From contig JAEUBA010000041.1 of the NCBI GenBank assembly GCA_018257865.1, positions 186,001 through 250,000 of the forward strand: 64,000 nt of DNA. The letters run 5' to 3'. Of the stretch, positions 11,525-23,614 are shown piece by piece; the stretch's first letter is position 1; each line of letters opens with the position of its first letter. The notes beneath the pieces are model-generated. The model was not told the origin of the DNA. It was given only the letters and a program-made list of their open reading frames with translations, and did not search any database. The stretch comes from Stereocaulon alpinum (lineage: Eukaryota > Ascomycota > Lecanoromycetes > Lecanorales > Stereocaulaceae). The position numbers were made by a program, and so were the translations under genes.

Positions 11525-12042
11525 TCAATCGACCGAGAATTCTCTCAAACCTTGGCCAGGCGCTCAACTAAAACTCGCAACAGTGGAAAGACTCCACAAT
11601 GGAGTCGTCACACTGATCATCCATAAGAGTAATTGCACTCGTGCGCAGGGTATCTTGCTATGTATCAAGTGGCCGTTCGGACTCCGTTCGGGAATACTGA
11701 GTTTGAGTTCTCAACTGTACCGCTAGTTGAAACTTTCACTAGCCCCTCGAAACCTTCACCGTGTCATCATCATGCGCAAACTGCTCTATATTACATACTC
11801 CGGTCCTATGCGTAATATGGTCTACATGTTCTCCGACTGTCTCAGGAGACCATAGTCATGTCTTGATATGTCTTAGTACAGAAAGACGAGGCCCGCCATG
11901 CCACAGGCTTCGATACCAATTGTACTATCTAGATCTCTGCGTTTTGGCATCTGATACATTTGGCCGTGCATAATACACCGTATCTTAGACATCTGCTTCA
12001 CATATTCTTGAATCTTCCAGTCCAATAGCACAACAGTGGACC
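11525..12042. other. intergenic gap
   Basis: About 520 bases upstream of the PABA synthase gene; presumably its promoter. Nothing else seen. Confidence 0.45.
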
Positions 12043-14757
12043 ATGCCACATGCCGCCCCCCAGCGCATCTTGTTCATTGATGCTTACGATTCTTTCACAA
12101 ACAACATAGTCTCCTTATTGGAAACCCGACTTGGTGTCGAAGTCACAATCATAAAGATCGATGACCCCATCGGCGACTTCGCAGAATTTTTCAAACCTTT
12201 CACAGCCGTTGTTGCAGGCCCGGGCCCCGGGGACCCGAGAAATGCTAAAGACGTGGGCCTGTACAAAGACCTATGGAATCTACAGACAGAAGATCTCTTA
12301 CCTGTCTTGGGGATCTGCTTAGGATTCCAGAGCCTGGTTTTGGCTTTTGGAGGAACGATTCAGCGTCTGCCAGAGCCTAGACATGGAATTATCAAAAGCG
12401 TGGCTTCGCATAGTAAATCCATATTCAAGGGGGTTGACCGATTGGAAACAATTCAATATCACTCTCTTCATGCAAGTCTGGGACACGATCTCACATCAAC
12501 ATATGATGAGCTATGGGAACCCTCTTCGGCATGTCCCGATCTACAACCCTTAGCTTGGGATTTTGAGATCGATAATACGGGAGATGTCGTGCCTGGGAAG
12601 TCGCTGGAAACTCCCGGAAGAGTCTTGATGGCGGTACATCATACGGAAAAACCTTTCTATGGCGTACAATTCCATGCCGAATCCATTTGTTCGAGCGAAA
12701 AAGCGCGCAGGGTAATTGACTCTTGGTGGGCTGCTGCTCGGGCTTGGCAGAAGGCTTTGCAATTTACTCATGACGCCCTTGACCTTGATTATGGGAAGCT
12801 TCTGGGGGTAAGTCGCACAGAAACGAACGGAAGAGCCAGGGCAACCTGGAATTGCAATGGCTTGAAACCGACATGGTGGCCGAGCTCTGCAAACAAGCAG
12901 GTGAAAAGTCCACAGAGTAGAGCCCGAATGAATCGAGACAACGATCAAAGCCCTATAATCCTTGCTCGAGGAGTTTACGAAGAGAAGACGATTCAGGTCT
13001 TCGATAGAGTAATAGATACTGGCCGTTGGAGCACTCCGACTATTTGCGATGCTCTGGGGTTGGGTGAAGGTGACTCAATCGTTCTCGACTCTGGACCAAA
13101 TCAAGACCATGAGCTTGCGAATCACAGTATTATTGGGTTTGTAGAACCGGAATCTCTACGCTTCGAATACAGTCTTAAAACATCCGAACTCCAAAAGATG
13201 GAGAATGGAAGAAAGACCACCGTGTGTCTGGTACAGCATAGCGATGACGTATTTGCATATCTTAAAGATTTTCTACGACAGTGCCGAGTCAGTTGCAAGC
13301 ATACACAAATACCGTTTTGGGGGGGGTTGATGGGCTATATCAGCTACGAAGCCTGTTTAGAGACCATTGGCGTCAGCAAAGAACCAAGCAATCCTGCCGG
13401 GAAGCGATTGCAGAGACCGGATCTGAGCTTTGTTTTTGTCGAGCGAAGCCTTGTAATTGATTATGCTCAGGGCAAACTTTGTATTCAAAGCCTCAAGCCA
13501 GATGACGATGAGTGGCTCGATAGCACAGCCTCCCGACTGTCGCAAACCGCTTGCGATACCTTTTCATGCAGGCTCCACAAGCAAGGCCTTCACATGAGCG
13601 AGTCTCTCTTGACGCCAACCCGGATAAGCTTGCCGAACGAAACACTGTACAAATCCCAAATCCGAGCCTGCCAAGACTCCATCAGAGCAGGCGATTCTTA
13701 CGAGCTCTGCTTGACGACCCAAGCCACCATTAAGACAGCACCGAAGCGCAACCCCTGGCACCTTTACCAGAAACTCCGACATCTCAATCCAGCGCCATTC
13801 TCTGCTTACATCCGTCTCGGCATGCTGGCCTTGCTCTCTAGCTCTCCAGAACGCTTCCTAAGCTGGTCTCGCCCGAAGAGAAGGATAACAAATTCCGACT
13901 GGCATAATGGCAAATGGAGCGACAAAACTTCGATATGTCAATTCCGCCCCATCAAAGGTACCGTCAAGAAGCGGACTGGAGACCTCAGCCACCCGTATCT
14001 CACAATAAGAGAAGCGACAGAATTACTCTCAACTACCAAGGAACGCGCAGAGAACCTGATGATCGTAGACCTGATACGACACGATCTTCACGGCGTGGTG
14101 GGCTCTGGGAACGTGACTGTACCAAAGTTGATGGTTGTGGAGGAATACGCTACTGTCTTCCAGCTCGTTAGTGTAATCGAAGCAGAACTAGTAATCGATG
14201 ATAGTGACGACGACGAGGATGTTGAAGACGATGTAGCTGTTTCGGAGACTTCGAGTGATTGTTCTGATGGCAACTCTTTTTCCACTTCACAATGCGTTTC
14301 TTGGAAATCCGACGCGGGCCACTCCACCAGTGCAAAAGGACACAGCAGAACGGGCATTGACGTCCTCGCTGCATCACTCCCGCCAGGAAGCATGACCGGC
14401 GCTCCGAAACTCCGCTCCTGCCAGCTCCTGGGACAGCTCGAAAACCGACACCGTGGCATATATTCTGGCGTAGTAGGCTACATGGACGTGGGTGGGGGAG
14501 GAGATTTCTCCGTGGTGATCAGGAGTGCTGTGCGTTGGGACAAGGACACAATGCATAAGGATGACATGATTGGCCACAGTGAAAGTGAATGTGGGGCCGA
14601 AAGCACAAAGGATATGGAAGAAGATGATGAGGATGAGTGGACTATCGGGGCCGGTGGCGCGGTCACGAGTCTAAGCACAGAGGATGGAGAGTGGGAGGAG
14701 ATGCTGACGAAGTTGAGGAGTACGCTACGGCTGTTTGAAGAGAAGAGTGAGTGGTGA
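12043..14757 (+). CDS. para-aminobenzoate synthase (fused PabA-PabB)
   Basis: A single exon of 904 aa. The enzyme makes 4-amino-4-deoxychorismate from chorismate and glutamine, for folate synthesis in the cytosol. The N-terminal class I glutamine amidotransferase has the triad Cys92 (GICLGFQS), His211 and Glu213 (VQFHAES), plus the AGPGPGDP loop near residue 60. The C-terminal chorismate-binding half has GGLMGYISYEAC near 430, SYELCLTTQ, LSSSPERFLSW, PIKGT with the Lys at about 637, ENLMIVDLIRHDL and SMTGAPKLRS. The Lys in PIKGT is the PabB hallmark; anthranilate synthase has Ala there. An acidic insert (DDSDDDEDVEDD) and a C-terminal acidic stretch are low-complexity additions. The fused arrangement is usual for fungi. 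Confidence 0.95.
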   Translation: MPHAAPQRILFIDAYDSFTNNIVSLLETRLGVEVTIIKIDDPIGDFAEFFKPFTAVVAGPGPGDPRNAKDVGLYKDLWNLQTEDLLPVLGICLGFQSLVLAFGGTIQRLPEPRHGIIKSVASHSKSIFKGVDRLETIQYHSLHASLGHDLTSTYDELWEPSSACPDLQPLAWDFEIDNTGDVVPGKSLETPGRVLMAVHHTEKPFYGVQFHAESICSSEKARRVIDSWWAAARAWQKALQFTHDALDLDYGKLLGVSRTETNGRARATWNCNGLKPTWWPSSANKQVKSPQSRARMNRDNDQSPIILARGVYEEKTIQVFDRVIDTGRWSTPTICDALGLGEGDSIVLDSGPNQDHELANHSIIGFVEPESLRFEYSLKTSELQKMENGRKTTVCLVQHSDDVFAYLKDFLRQCRVSCKHTQIPFWGGLMGYISYEACLETIGVSKEPSNPAGKRLQRPDLSFVFVERSLVIDYAQGKLCIQSLKPDDDEWLDSTASRLSQTACDTFSCRLHKQGLHMSESLLTPTRISLPNETLYKSQIRACQDSIRAGDSYELCLTTQATIKTAPKRNPWHLYQKLRHLNPAPFSAYIRLGMLALLSSSPERFLSWSRPKRRITNSDWHNGKWSDKTSICQFRPIKGTVKKRTGDLSHPYLTIREATELLSTTKERAENLMIVDLIRHDLHGVVGSGNVTVPKLMVVEEYATVFQLVSVIEAELVIDDSDDDEDVEDDVAVSETSSDCSDGNSFSTSQCVSWKSDAGHSTSAKGHSRTGIDVLAASLPPGSMTGAPKLRSCQLLGQLENRHRGIYSGVVGYMDVGGGGDFSVVIRSAVRWDKDTMHKDDMIGHSESECGAESTKDMEEDDEDEWTIGAGGAVTSLSTEDGEWEEMLTKLRSTLRLFEEKSEW

Positions 14758-15274
14758 TAATGAATATGGTATGTACTTCTTACAAATTGTATGATCAACT
14801 ACCTTTTGCATATGGGATGCATAGACATGTATCTGGGGACCTGGGTTCAACATCCCAATTTCAACACCCCTGATTGAATAGAGTACAGAACAAAATACCC
14901 AAAACGATGGAATATGCATTACGAGTGTTGCACCTCTTGCTAAAGTGCAATCTACAAGTACCATATTAAGTTGAAGGAATAAGCTGCTCAACGGAGACTA
15001 GCGATGGTATAAGCCCAAGATTATGAGGTAAGTTAGGTTCTTTGCTCGCTAACGCAAATTAGGGTTAGGGTTATAATCTTGGCACAACGCGAGACCTCGC
15101 CACTTCTTGCTACGCGTTTGTGTCCCGGCTTAAAGTAACATATTCACGCCACAGGGCGCTGGCTCGTTCTCGTATGATTCGAGGATTATGGCTCGTTGCT
15201 CACTGTCTCAATAGCCCCATTATACACAAGCAGTTGGCGCCCAACTAGGGAGCACGCTCGAGGGCAATGCCGCG
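14758..15274. other. intergenic gap with telomere-like repeat
   Basis: About 520 bases between PABA synthase and Sld7. It contains TTAGGGTTAGGGTTA near 15059-15073, about 200 bases before the Sld7 start codon. Confidence 0.5.
15059..15073 (+). promoter_or_regulatory. telobox-like TTAGGG motif
   Basis: Two and a half TTAGGG units upstream of Sld7. Such sites bind Tbf1/TRF-like factors in fungi, so a regulatory role is possible; it is too short to be a telomere remnant of note. Confidence 0.3.
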
Positions 15275-16802
15275 ATGATGACGGAGGTATGGAGTGGAGT
15301 AATCACCACCAACAATTCAGCAGCAAGCATTGAGGGTATGTATGTGTCAGTAAAGATTGCATAGATGCTGATTGTTATCAACAGATATCCACCTCTGGAC
15401 TTCTAGCCTACACGTACACGACGTGTTTCCTCGAGACGCAAAGCTTCATTATCTTTCCCTCGTACACGTGCCAGGAATACCACTATACCTCGCCGCAGGA
15501 CCTTCTCTGGAGGTTTCTACGGATAGTGAAGCTACCTCGGGATGGCTAAATGAGCTAATCTTGGGCCAAGCAGACTCTTGGGACCAGGATGGAATTTTCA
15601 ATGAGCCTTGGTGGTCTAATGTTGGGGGCCAATCCGACCATGGCATACTTTTAGGAGTCAGATATGGAGAAGCTGGGCAGGCTGGAGATAACTGTATTAC
15701 AGAAGTCCTGCTCTATGGCTCAGTAAAGACCAATGTGGCCGGATTTCCAACTCCACCAGCGTCTTCCTCACCAGCCCCATTTGACGAGTATGTTCCAGAG
15801 CCTCTTCCTGGAGGTCCCCGTGATATCAAACTATACGCTCTGCCATTGTGCTCAAAGGTCTTTGGTCGTGCAGAGCGAGCTGCCGGGCTACTTTCGCCGC
15901 CTGCAGAGGAGTGCATAACTCCGAACCAAGCCTACTTCCTACCGCATGGACTAGAACAAGCTCATGACGGAAAGACCGAGCATCAAAAGCGCCCAAGTCT
16001 CTCGTCTCTATTTGACGACGCTACGCAGAAGAGGAGGAGGCTCAAAGGTCGAGGTGGAGAGAGCATTTCTCAAGCTATGGCTGGCATTGATCGATCGATG
16101 TCTCAACATGACTTGCTACCTAACGTCGAGCGCGAAGAATTGGACACGCCAGCCCTACCGCAGAAAAGCTCGGCTAGACGGGGAGGCCTCACAAGAGCGT
16201 CTACTATCATGTCCATCGCAAGTTCAGATTACCCCCGGCCAGCTTCACGCTCGGGCCCATTGGTCAATGGCAAGCGCTCATCTCTGCACCGCGTTGAGAG
16301 TGCAATCTCTCCACGTGAAAGTCCGACGCGCTTAGACACTGAGAGCAGCTTCGCCCATCAAAACAAGGCCGCATTGACCAAGGTTGTCATGGCTGGTATG
16401 CGTCTACATGGCTTACAACAACGAAAGAAAACAGACAAAGGCTCGACCTTGGAGGAGCGATCAAGAAACGCGACATTCACGAATAACTCGAGTGGTCCCA
16501 GTGACGAGGAGGATGAGTATAAGCTTGTCTATCACCAGACCTTCAAAGCTGTAACGTTCGCTTTCCGAAAGCACTTCAGTGCGCACACCATTAGCCAAGA
16601 GCTGATGCGGGACGTCGTGGACAGAATCTTGACCATGTTCTGCTCTGATCCGTTAGCGACGCCAGGAATGCACGAGAGCGGGCTAGTAACAATCGGTATC
16701 ACTGGTGGCGACTCCCTCAGTGCGTTTGACAAGCCCACTCATGTATCTTCTTCATCCAAGCCAGGAGATTTCTCAAGCCCACCCACCGCCAAGAAGAGAT
16801 GA
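15275..16802 (+). CDS. SLD7: DNA replication initiation regulator Sld7
   Basis: Exons 15275-15335 and 15385-16802, joined across a 49-nt intron, give 492 aa. Sld7 partners Sld3 in loading Cdc45 at replication origins. The splice gives an N-terminus MMTEVWSGVITT...IEDIHLWTSSLHV that fits the family start. The middle is long, Ser/Pro/Arg-rich and disordered (RKAR-type basic patches, for example TQKRRRLKGR). The conserved C-terminal domain is clear: NKAALTKVVMAGMRLHGLQQRKK, DEYKLVYHQTFKAVTFAFRKH and MRDVVDRILTMFCSDPL. ATG 15275 is followed directly by a second ATG; upstream ATGs reach stops. Confidence 0.88.
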
Positions 16803-17487
16803 GACGCAATAGATGTATAGACAACATCGCCTAGCATGATTGAGAAGCACCCACGCCTGCTATATGCCGCATCAAATAGTAGCTACATCGGTACTAAGAT
16901 GCACATTACGTAAATGCGTGATAGTGCCAAATCATGGGATTGCGTGATAGCTTCCATTGGCTGCTGGCGGTCGATGAAAGGTATAAATGCAGAACACTGT
17001 CTGACAAGACTGAGTCGGGCTGAACCTGGATTGGACTGTACCTACTTAGCCTTTCTATGAGGTGAGTATAATCAATCGATCCTACTTCCCCATATCTACA
17101 AGAAGGAGCAGCTGACGATAAAGCTAGCATAGATACTGATATCACCTTGCACAAGTCATGCATTCCTTACAGCACCCTGGTCTGAACGCTCGAGCGAGTT
17201 CTTCCCAACAGCTTGATGCAATACTTGAAGAGTGCCGTGCTCTTCAACGGTATGCCACGATGCTGGTCGTGAGCCAATAGCCATGGGTCTCGGCTTGTCC
17301 ATTGCGAGGTTCATGCTAATTGACTGGCATAACAATGTCAAATGAAATCTTCCTGAACTTATAAGAATATGACGATACATTGTCTTGCTTTCGTAAATTC
17401 CGGCCATAGTTCTAGCTGCAGACCAGATTGATCCCGTCCACCAATATGCAACGCCTCGCCTTATATTCGTACATGCCAAATCTCATT
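16803..17487. other. convergent intergenic gap
   Basis: About 685 bases between the Sld7 and Vps55 stops. No gene supported. Confidence 0.5.
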
Positions 17488-18017
17488 CTAGAAGTCCTGC
17501 TCCTCCTGGAAGAACATGGTGAAGCTTATGATAGTCCCGTAGATGAGCAGTCCTCCAATTATCGACATAACCATGGCGGGGATCTGAATGAGGCCGCAGT
17601 GAGCCAATAAGGCTGGCAGTGCTGTAACAGAACAAAAGTCAACATGATCCGCACCCCACATAGGTTGCGGGATTCAAAGCATAGCTCTGCTCCATCTCGA
17701 TAGGAGTGACGTACCAATACCCATCACAACCAAAAACCCTGTACAAAACCTCCCAAAATCAACGATCGCACTCCCCGCACTCTCCATGAAATCATCCGGA
17801 TTCGCACACCGCCCACATATCCAGTTCGGTAATGGTGCAATGCAATATGTAGCTACGACGAGGAGCGTAAGGTAGCTTTGGAACAAGGCGGAGGATAGGA
17901 TGACAAGGAGGAATCCTATGGCGAGGACCTGGTGGGATTAGTAGAGGAAGATTGTCGTATAGGATGGGGAGAGCGTACGAAAGAAAGAGCGATGATGGTC
18001 TTCAAACCTGCTGCCAT
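17488..18017 (-). CDS. VPS55: vacuolar protein sorting protein Vps55
   Basis: Exons 18017-17979, 17928-17715 and 17621-17488 give 128 aa; introns are 50 and 93 nt. Vps55 is a small four-pass endosomal membrane protein, related to the leptin-receptor overlapping transcript family, that works with Vps68 in late-endosome-to-vacuole traffic. The sequence starts MAAGLKTIIALSFVLAIGF, has the conserved loop LPNWICGRCANPDDF, then VDFGRFCTGFLVVMGIALPALLAHCG and ends ISFTMFFQEEQDF. The segments join with correct phase at both introns. The frame is open upstream of ATG 18017, but those residues do not resemble the family. Divergent from Tdp1. Confidence 0.93.
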
Positions 18018-18575
18018 GTCGCTGGAGCTATTGGGTTGTTTTGTGCGCTTGAAGCTGGGATTAGGCTCTGGTGGCAGGCATGCGTAGGTTCTTGGAAAGT
18101 CTTTATTCGTGACAACAGACGAGTAGCCTTGGGATGTCAAACGGTTCGAGTTCGAATTCCGGTAGCGTTTGGCTTCAAGGTCGAAGAATGGGGACGCTGG
18201 AAAGCTGCTTGTTGGAGCAGCTGTTGTCGTCAACGGAGGCTGAAGCTGGGCGGCGCTTTTCGGCGCTTGCAGGGGTGTTTGCTCTCAGCCCTATCAATTC
18301 GCTGCAACGCGTCGGCGATGTTCATTTCATCACACTATGGCGATCGGCTTGGAAGATGCTCAAAGAGGCGGAAGTGGTGTTGATAGCTCAGGTCGGTGGC
18401 CACCGTGACTTGCCACTTCGATGGGTAGCTACTGCCTGATATACACGACTTCTTCGGCACAACAAACGAGAATCCTCGAGTCACCCCTCAAGGTTCTATA
18501 GCTAGGCGTTATTGTTTGGCACACCCCACTGACCTTCGCTGTTTAGCTCAATAGCTGGAGGAATTGTCCCGAACT
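18018..18575. promoter_or_regulatory. divergent promoter region VPS55/TDP1
   Basis: About 560 bases between the two start codons. No specific site identified. Confidence 0.4.
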
Positions 18576-20403
18576 ATGGCTTCTTCGGATGACGACGAGG
18601 ATTTGAAGCGGGCTATAGCTCTTTCTTTGCAAGAAGAAGGGAATACTGGCCAAAAAGTGGGACAATCGTTCAGGGACGCGATTGCGCTCGACAGCGAGAC
18701 CGAGGATGAAGATATCCCTCAAGCGTCTACAAAGTTGGCTCGGGAGACCGCAACTACAAGCGATGAAAGGGATCCAGCTCCAAGCGTTGGGCTCGGTCTC
18801 CTGGGCCTTGACCGTAAGAAGATGGAGCAAGAACGACTGGCTCGCAAGAGAAAGGTCTCGATATCGCCTCCACCACCTCGCAAAGCACCGAGGATCAGCG
18901 CCCACACCACTCTCGTGTCGCCAACCCTGGTCTCGCAGTCGACAACGGACACTACGTCCAAAGGACACAGCCCGGCTGGGTTACAATTTCCGCGGGGCAC
19001 GGTCAAGAAGACGTGGGCGTTTGGATATCCACGAGTCGGTGACGACATCAAGCTCGAGGAAGTCTTTCAGAAGCATGATTTGAGTCTCGCAGTTTTGAGC
19101 TCGTTTCAGTGGGATGTTGAATGGTTACTTGCCAAAATCAATACAAGAAGTATGGTCGTACCCCCTTTACTGCACCTTTGTAGGTGGAGTCTTGCCTGTC
19201 CATTGCGTCTAACACCACACAGGCACCCATATCACACTGGTTATGCAAGCCAAAGATGAGGCGACAAAGCAGCAATACCGACAAGAGACAGCCTATATGT
19301 CGAATCTACGGCTATGCTTTCCTTCAATGGATGGCCAAGTCAACTGCATGCATTCCAAACTCATGCTGCTCTCACATCCTACACATTTACGCATTGCCAT
19401 CCCTACGGCCAACTTGGTTCCCTACGACTGGGGTGAATCTGGAGACATGGAGAACATGGTGTTCCTAATCGATCTTCCTCGCCTGCCTGACGACCAACGT
19501 ACCACACCAGAGAACTTAACCTTTTTTGGGCGAGAGTTAATCTATTTTCTTGAAGCCATGGGCCTTGAGCGAAGTATCATCGACAGCATCTACAACTTTG
19601 ATTTCGCAGCTACTAGAGACTACGCTTTTGTCCACACCATTGGTGGAGCTCATACTGGTGAAAACGACCCATGGCGACGAACGGGCTACTGTGGGCTTGG
19701 TCGGGCAGTTCAGCAGCTTGGACTCGCCACTAACAAGGCTCTGAACGTCGACTTCGTCACCTCGTCAGTAGGGTCGCTCAACATCGACTTCCTGGCAATG
19801 CTATACCTGGCTGCTCAAGGTGATGATGGCAGCACTGAGTACCAGTGGCGGAATCCATTATTGACGAAGGCAAGAAGCAAGCAGTCGAAAGCTGTGCCGA
19901 AGGGAGCTGAGACTGCCCAGGAGAGGTTGAAAGATCATATCCGCGAGGACTTCCATATCTACTTCCCAACTCACGAGACAGTCAAGAGCTCAAAAGCTGG
20001 GTTTGCTGGCACTATCTGTTTCCAATCGAAATGGTACAACTCCCCAAATTTCCCTCGTCAATCCATGCGGGATTGCAAGAGTGCGAGAGTAGGCCTTCTA
20101 ATGCATAGTAAGATGATCTATGTAAGCCAGAAAGAGGCAGGAGACTCGGCATCATGGGCATATGTCGGTTCAGCTAATTGTTCTGAGAGTGCTTGGGGGA
20201 AGCTGTCTAAGGATCGAGTGTTGAACTCACCCAAGCTCAACTGCCGCAATTGGGAGTGTGGAGTTGTCGTCCCAGTTCGAATGATTGTAGAAAAGGGTGG
20301 GAAAGGCGATCTGGCACAATTCGAAGGAATTGTCCCAGTGCCAATGCAGTTTCCAGGAGAGCAGTACGGGAATCGAAAGCCTTGGTACTACTCTGAGCAG
20401 TGA
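18576..20403 (+). CDS. TDP1: tyrosyl-DNA phosphodiesterase 1
   Basis: Exons 18576-19149 and 19223-20403 give 584 aa; the 73-nt intron has a CTAAC branch site. Tdp1 removes trapped topoisomerase I peptides from DNA 3' ends in the nucleus. The enzyme is a phospholipase-D-superfamily member with two H-x-K motifs: NCMHSKLMLL (His235, Lys237) and LLMHSKMIYV (His486, Lys488), the second followed by SANCSESAWG. The N-terminus has a ubiquitin-interacting-type motif (DEDLKRAIALSLQEE), with a second partial copy (FRDAIALDSETEDED), as seen in fungal Tdp1 proteins. IPTANLVPYDWG and CGVVVPV are further family marks. The open frame begins with TTG at 18564; ATG 18576 is the first real start. Confidence 0.93.
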
Positions 20404-21162
20404 AATAGCTCGCAGGTAGTAGAGAAGCCCGGACAAGGTCTCGATGACATTGCTTTTGGCAAATCTGGCTACCAAGGTTCACTGATCAAGACCTGGGAAG
20501 CTGAGCCGTAACCAGACAATGACCTACATTCTCACCGCAGGAAGCCGGTCCTCCAGTGCCTCTCGAGATGAGTTACGCCTTGGAGGTATGGGTGAGGTCG
20601 GTCATCTTGATCAACACCAGCAAGGGTGGTCGGTTCTGACGGTTCGGGTAATGGAGTTGGAGAGCCGGTGCAATCGAGCTTGTATAGACCGCTGCAAAGC
20701 AAAGACCAGCATACTCATGTTAATTGTTGTAGATTGATAACTGTTCTGATTAAATGTTATAAGGCTTTGTGAAGCGCTGGGGTAATCGGCGCTTGCGAGC
20801 GACCTGTTTGTCAACACAGCTCCACGTCAACTTCACTCACACTCACGCTCACATTGACCCTCAAATTTAGTTTTCAGAACACTTTGCGATTGCTACAGGT
20901 ATGGCACCCTCACTTTTATCATGTGGATGGAGAATGCCTCGAGTGACGTGACAGTCAAGGCGACAATAGTTGACAATCCTAATTGCGTTCCTTGGAGCGG
21001 CCCCGCAGCCCGATCTAAAACACAATTTCGTTCTGATATGCCTCAGCTCCTCGATCTCGCCAATGAGATCCTTCACAGAGCACAAAGAGTGCAAACACAG
21101 ACCAAATCGTTGAGAACTTGGTCCACTAGCCAGGCTTTGGCTATGCCAATCATGAATTAAAA
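20404..21162. other. gene-free stretch
   Basis: About 760 bases; only short open frames with no motif. Probably the Tdp1 terminator and the next gene's promoter. Confidence 0.45.
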
Positions 21163-22768
21163 ATGGATCAACATGACATACCGACTAGGGTCAAGCCAGT
21201 AGTGAATAAATGTACGACACATCCATTCGGCTGGACCCCGCACTTGGTGATCTCCATGAATTTCGGCCATCCTATCTCACGTTCACTGACCAGAACATCA
21301 TACAGGCCTACATCTTCAAAAGCTATGTCTTACTTAGTCAATTTACCAGATGAGACGAAGCTAGAGATCCTCGAGAGCATCTCCCCAGACGACATCATCA
21401 ACTTCGTACTGGCGTCTAAAGTGCTACATAGAGTGGCCAAAGACCATCTAATGTTACACCGGGAACGGGTCGAAACCTACCACAATATCGTTATATGTGG
21501 CTATCACTGCGATCTCAACGAGCACCCACTTGCACTTGTCCGCGAGGTCTTGGAAGACTGGAAACTCGCCTATTATGTCAAGTCCATAGAGGTTAAACGC
21601 TGTGGCTATAACCCGGAAGTAGAAGAGTGGCGTCAAGGGGGAGACCAGGATCAGGAACTGCACGTGCGACTCGATGTTGCTATCATGAAAAGCTTGTTTG
21701 ACAGCTTCCACATGCAGCTTCGTGAGAGACTTGTGAAAATGTTTCACCTTGCGGATCATAACGTCGGCAAGAATCTTGGAAAGAATCAGACAGGGTCATA
21801 GGGCGATGGCTCTATGTCTGCTTTGCGTCCTCCTCCCCAACCTGGAATCAATCTCGTTTCACGAGTGCAACTACCACCCTTTTGAGTGGGATGAATCCTC
21901 GACTCTCATCTCGATGTCTCAATTGCCCATGACCGAAGCTAGCCCGAATAGTCTTTCCAAGCTTTCCGAAGTCAAGGTCACTGGATGGAGGGAAGGCAAT
22001 CTCGACCGTGTTTCTGGGGACGAGTTTTGGCCCTTCGCCCCGTTTCTGCAAGTACCATCAATTCGGAGTCTCATCGGAACCTCGATTCTCGACAGTCGGT
22101 TCAGTAGACTGGACGACTCTCCTAACCCCCGGGTAGCGGACATAAACAGTCTGGCATTTCACGACAGCTCTATCAGCGCTCGCAGCTTCAGCGCACTCTT
22201 CGAGGGGATCAAAACCCTGAAACGGTTCAGCTACGAGCGTAACGACGAATTCGGATATCAGGACCTGGAAGCGGAGTCTGGCAAGATCATTGATGGTCTT
22301 CTTAAACTGGCGGGCTCTACTCTTGAGTACCTGGCACTTACAGGAGCAACCGGCCCACATTTCCGGAAGGGCAAAGGGGAAAATAGAGGTTGTTTGAAGG
22401 GCTTCACAGTACTCAAAGAGTTCCGCCTCCCTGCCAGTCTCTACATAGGGACCGAGGAGGAGTACGACGAAGCAAACACTGATCTTGATATCGATAGATG
22501 GAGGCAACAGGGCCCATATCTAGCTAGTATCATGCCAGCATCCATCGAGCGAGTGGGGCTTGACGGTCCTGTAAAGATGGTCGACGTTGATTTTCTGCTC
22601 ACCGATCTCCACCATTGCAAATTGCAGGATTTCCCTAATCTGACGAAGGTTGGCTTTCACAACGCAAGAGCCGGAAACAAGAGAATGCAATTGATCGCAA
22701 AATCTTGGAAGAGGCACCTGAGGAGGGTAGGGATAAGCTTGGATCTAGGAGAGGACATTTGGGAGTAA
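21163..22768 (+). pseudogene. F-box-like gene split by a frameshift
   Basis: Two overlapping frames, 21163-21801 (frame 1) and 21749-22768 (frame 2), read as one protein of about 520 residues. The first carries an F-box-like start near residue 55 (SYLVNLPDETKLEILESISPD, then VLASKVLHRVAKDHL). The second continues with RILERIRQGHRAMALCLL and LLPNLESISFHECN, a form typical of fungal F-box/LRR-like proteins, and later leucine-rich segments (LKEFRLPASLY, LTKVGFHNA). The switch is needed at about 21760-21790, and I find no credible intron there. Either the gene is recently broken or the sequence has a one-base error. Such proteins select substrates for SCF ubiquitin ligases. The start could also be ATG 21256 or 21325. 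Confidence 0.6.
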
Positions 22769-23614
22769 TTGTTGCCCGATCTGATGGAAGATTTGGCGGT
22801 CAGGAGTACTTGATTCGAGTGTTGCGTTGTAGTCGGATATGCAATAGTTCTAGCAAATGTTCTACTCGAAGAGTACGGTAGTTACATGTCAAATATCTAC
22901 CAAGTGATTGAGGATACCCGTGAGACACAGTCAACAATGTCGAATTCGGTAATGGGCCAATCATAATTGTGGGGAATGGCCCCTACATGTAGCCAAGACG
23001 TCCCATCAAAGGCGCTAACCGCATTCGACGATAGTTAACGAGATATCGATTCGTACAGGGATTCATGCATCTAAAGGACTACCTACGGAGTAGCTCGTCA
23101 CGACTTTCAGCCCGCACTCTCATTGACCAACACCTTTCACACATGGCAACAAGCTTAACTCATAACATGGGCTCTTCAGTGTGGCCGAGCGATTTGTATA
23201 ACTACTCGATCGATGATCGACGATCGCCCTCTCTGGCAACCGACCTCTAGCCTTCTGCATGCATGTCCCAAAGGAGTGGCATATCCCGAGAACGCCAGTA
23301 AAAGCGGCTGGAGGCTAGAGCCTTTGACAGGGACCGGATGAGGATAACGCTGGCAGCTCATGCAGGCCAAGTTCTGGCCCCTATTGGATACCTTACCTAG
23401 CTCCACAGTCGTTTCCATGTGGTATAGAACTAGGCGTTCTTCAGCTAGCAGAGCCAAGCTGCGGCTGAGGCCCCGAGATGAAGTCGCCGATACGAGTATG
23501 AGGGCCTCTACAGCCTCTGCACCCTCCCTTTCTCTCTTACCCTCACTAGGCTGTCGTGAACAACTCGTGCTAGTCCAGGCGGTTGTCGTTGATTAGAGGA
23601 GACTTACAGCCAAC
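22769..23614. other. gene-free stretch
   Basis: About 850 bases between the F-box-like gene and the membrane protein. No coding signal I can support. Confidence 0.45.

Noticed and set aside
15059..15073. TTAGGG units as a chromosome end or fusion scar
   Set aside because: Only two and a half units inside normal gene territory.
18135..18165. GTTCGAATTCC-like word as a tRNA B box
   Set aside because: No A box, acceptor stem or anticodon arm fits around it; no tRNA was found elsewhere either.
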